DNA from: Crocinitomicaceae bacterium
GTDB taxonomy: Bacteria; Bacteroidota; Bacteroidia; Flavobacteriales_D; Crocinitomicaceae
Direction of reading: 5' to 3'
NCBI GenBank assembly: GCA_003512365.1
Contig: DORI01000268.1
Span: 2,673-9,496, forward strand
Length of the DNA stretch: 6,824 bases
Shown here: positions 6,418-6,824 of the stretch, piece by piece
Layout of the letters: each line of letters begins with the position of its first letter
How positions within the stretch are numbered: the first letter of the stretch is position 1
Program-made: the position numbers and the translations under genes
Notes under the pieces: model-generated
Told to the model about the DNA's origin: nothing
Seen by the model: only the letters and a program-made list of their open reading frames with translations
Database searches by the model: none

Positions 6418-6824
6418 AAAATATTTGGACCTCTATAAAATCGTTGCTAGTTGTTTTCTCTTATGAAGATGACGAGCAACTCAAATTGTTCAGGAAGTCT
6501 TTGGATAAAATGCTCAACACAAGCAATGTAGACAGATTAATAATTGTCGTAAATATTCCTAAAGAAGTCGATAAAAATTCTTTGCCACCACATTTTTTAA
6601 TTTATTACAATTCGCCAAATGACTATAATTTTTGGGGTAAATTGAAAGATGTACAACTAGAAGCGGAACTAGCTCGGGAGTATGACGTACTTCTTTGGTT
6701 TGGAGATACTGAACAGAAAATTTACTCGCAAATTGAACTGGCAACTATTCAGAGAAGAATTATTATCAATCAAGAAAATCCTACTTTTGACTTAAGTTTA
6801 AATGCAGGTTCGGAATCACCTGAG
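6414..6824 (+). CDS. Partial uncharacterised protein, resembling DUF6913 type
   Basis: The reading frame opens with ATG at 6414, overlaps the ligA TGA (6415-6417) as ATGA, and stays open for 137 codons to the window end, so the 3' part is missing. Residues 8-16 (IKSLLVVFS) and 41-47 (RLIIVVN) read as two hydrophobic beta strands, with an amphipathic helix between them (DDEQLKLFRKSLDKML). Later YNFWGKLKDVQLEAELAREYDVLLWFGD (71-98) follows. This strand-helix-strand order, with FWGKL then an E(Y/F)DVLL strand near the middle, is like the short flavobacterial DUF6913 proteins often found near dapA. The resemblance is my recollection of a pattern, not a search result. There is no signal peptide, so it is probably cytoplasmic. 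Its function is unknown. The one-base-shared stop/start makes it translationally coupled to ligA. Confidence 0.75.
   Translation, partial: MKNIWTSIKSLLVVFSYEDDEQLKLFRKSLDKMLNTSNVDRLIIVVNIPKEVDKNSLPPHFLIYYNSPNDYNFWGKLKDVQLEAELAREYDVLLWFGDTEQKIYSQIELATIQRRIIINQENPTFDLSLNAGSESPE

Noticed and set aside
6559..6744. 61-codon - strand open frame at the right end
   Set aside because: It is opposite the open + strand frame that continues coupled from ligA, which has the better start and coding pattern.
1..6824. tRNA, rRNA, CRISPR array, insertion sequence or attachment site
   Set aside because: I saw no tRNA or rRNA signature, no regularly spaced direct repeats, and no transposase or recombinase motif in any frame.

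Overview
The window looks like an AT-rich chromosomal stretch from a member of the Bacteroidota, most likely order Flavobacteriales. The signs are the signal-peptide style of the secreted proteins (ending in a ..SQ or ..AQ type junction), the absence of Shine-Dalgarno sequences before most starts, a TAnnTTTG-like promoter box in the one real intergenic region, and the Bacteroidota-like sequences of YajC, the S8 peptidase and LigA. I cannot fix the genus from sequence alone. Nothing points to a mobile element, prophage, CRISPR array or RNA gene.

Layout. (1) At the left edge is the 3' part of yajC on the + strand (Sec translocon accessory subunit), followed by a strong intrinsic terminator. (2) Facing it on the - strand is a two-gene unit (1502 down to 223) encoding two small exported proteins, probably outer-membrane beta-barrels, joined by a 4-bp ATGA overlap. 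The downstream barrel gene runs through the yajC terminator, so its last residues are coded by the antisense of that terminator. (3) A 186-bp AT-rich intergenic region (1503-1688) separates the divergent barrel and peptidase units and must hold both promoters. It contains a perfect 8+8 palindrome and weak Bacteroidota-type promoter boxes. (4) From 1689 to the right edge is a compact five-gene + strand run: secreted subtilase (S8), SnoaL-like/NTF2-fold exported protein with a TTG start, prmC (release-factor glutamine methyltransferase), ligA (NAD+-dependent DNA ligase) and the 5' part of a further gene that resembles the DUF6913 type. Junctions are a 20-bp overlap, 0 nt, 9 nt and a 4-bp overlap, so this is almost certainly one transcription unit with coupled translation.

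How the genes work together. The two core housekeeping functions (PrmC for translation termination, LigA for Okazaki-fragment joining and repair) sit downstream of two exported proteins with no evident internal promoter, so they may depend on the promoter in front of the subtilase. The association looks like genome compaction rather than a shared pathway. I found no convincing new multi-gene system. The most unusual points are the terminator-encoded protein tail, the subtilase without a prodomain but with a long insert, and the operon mixture.
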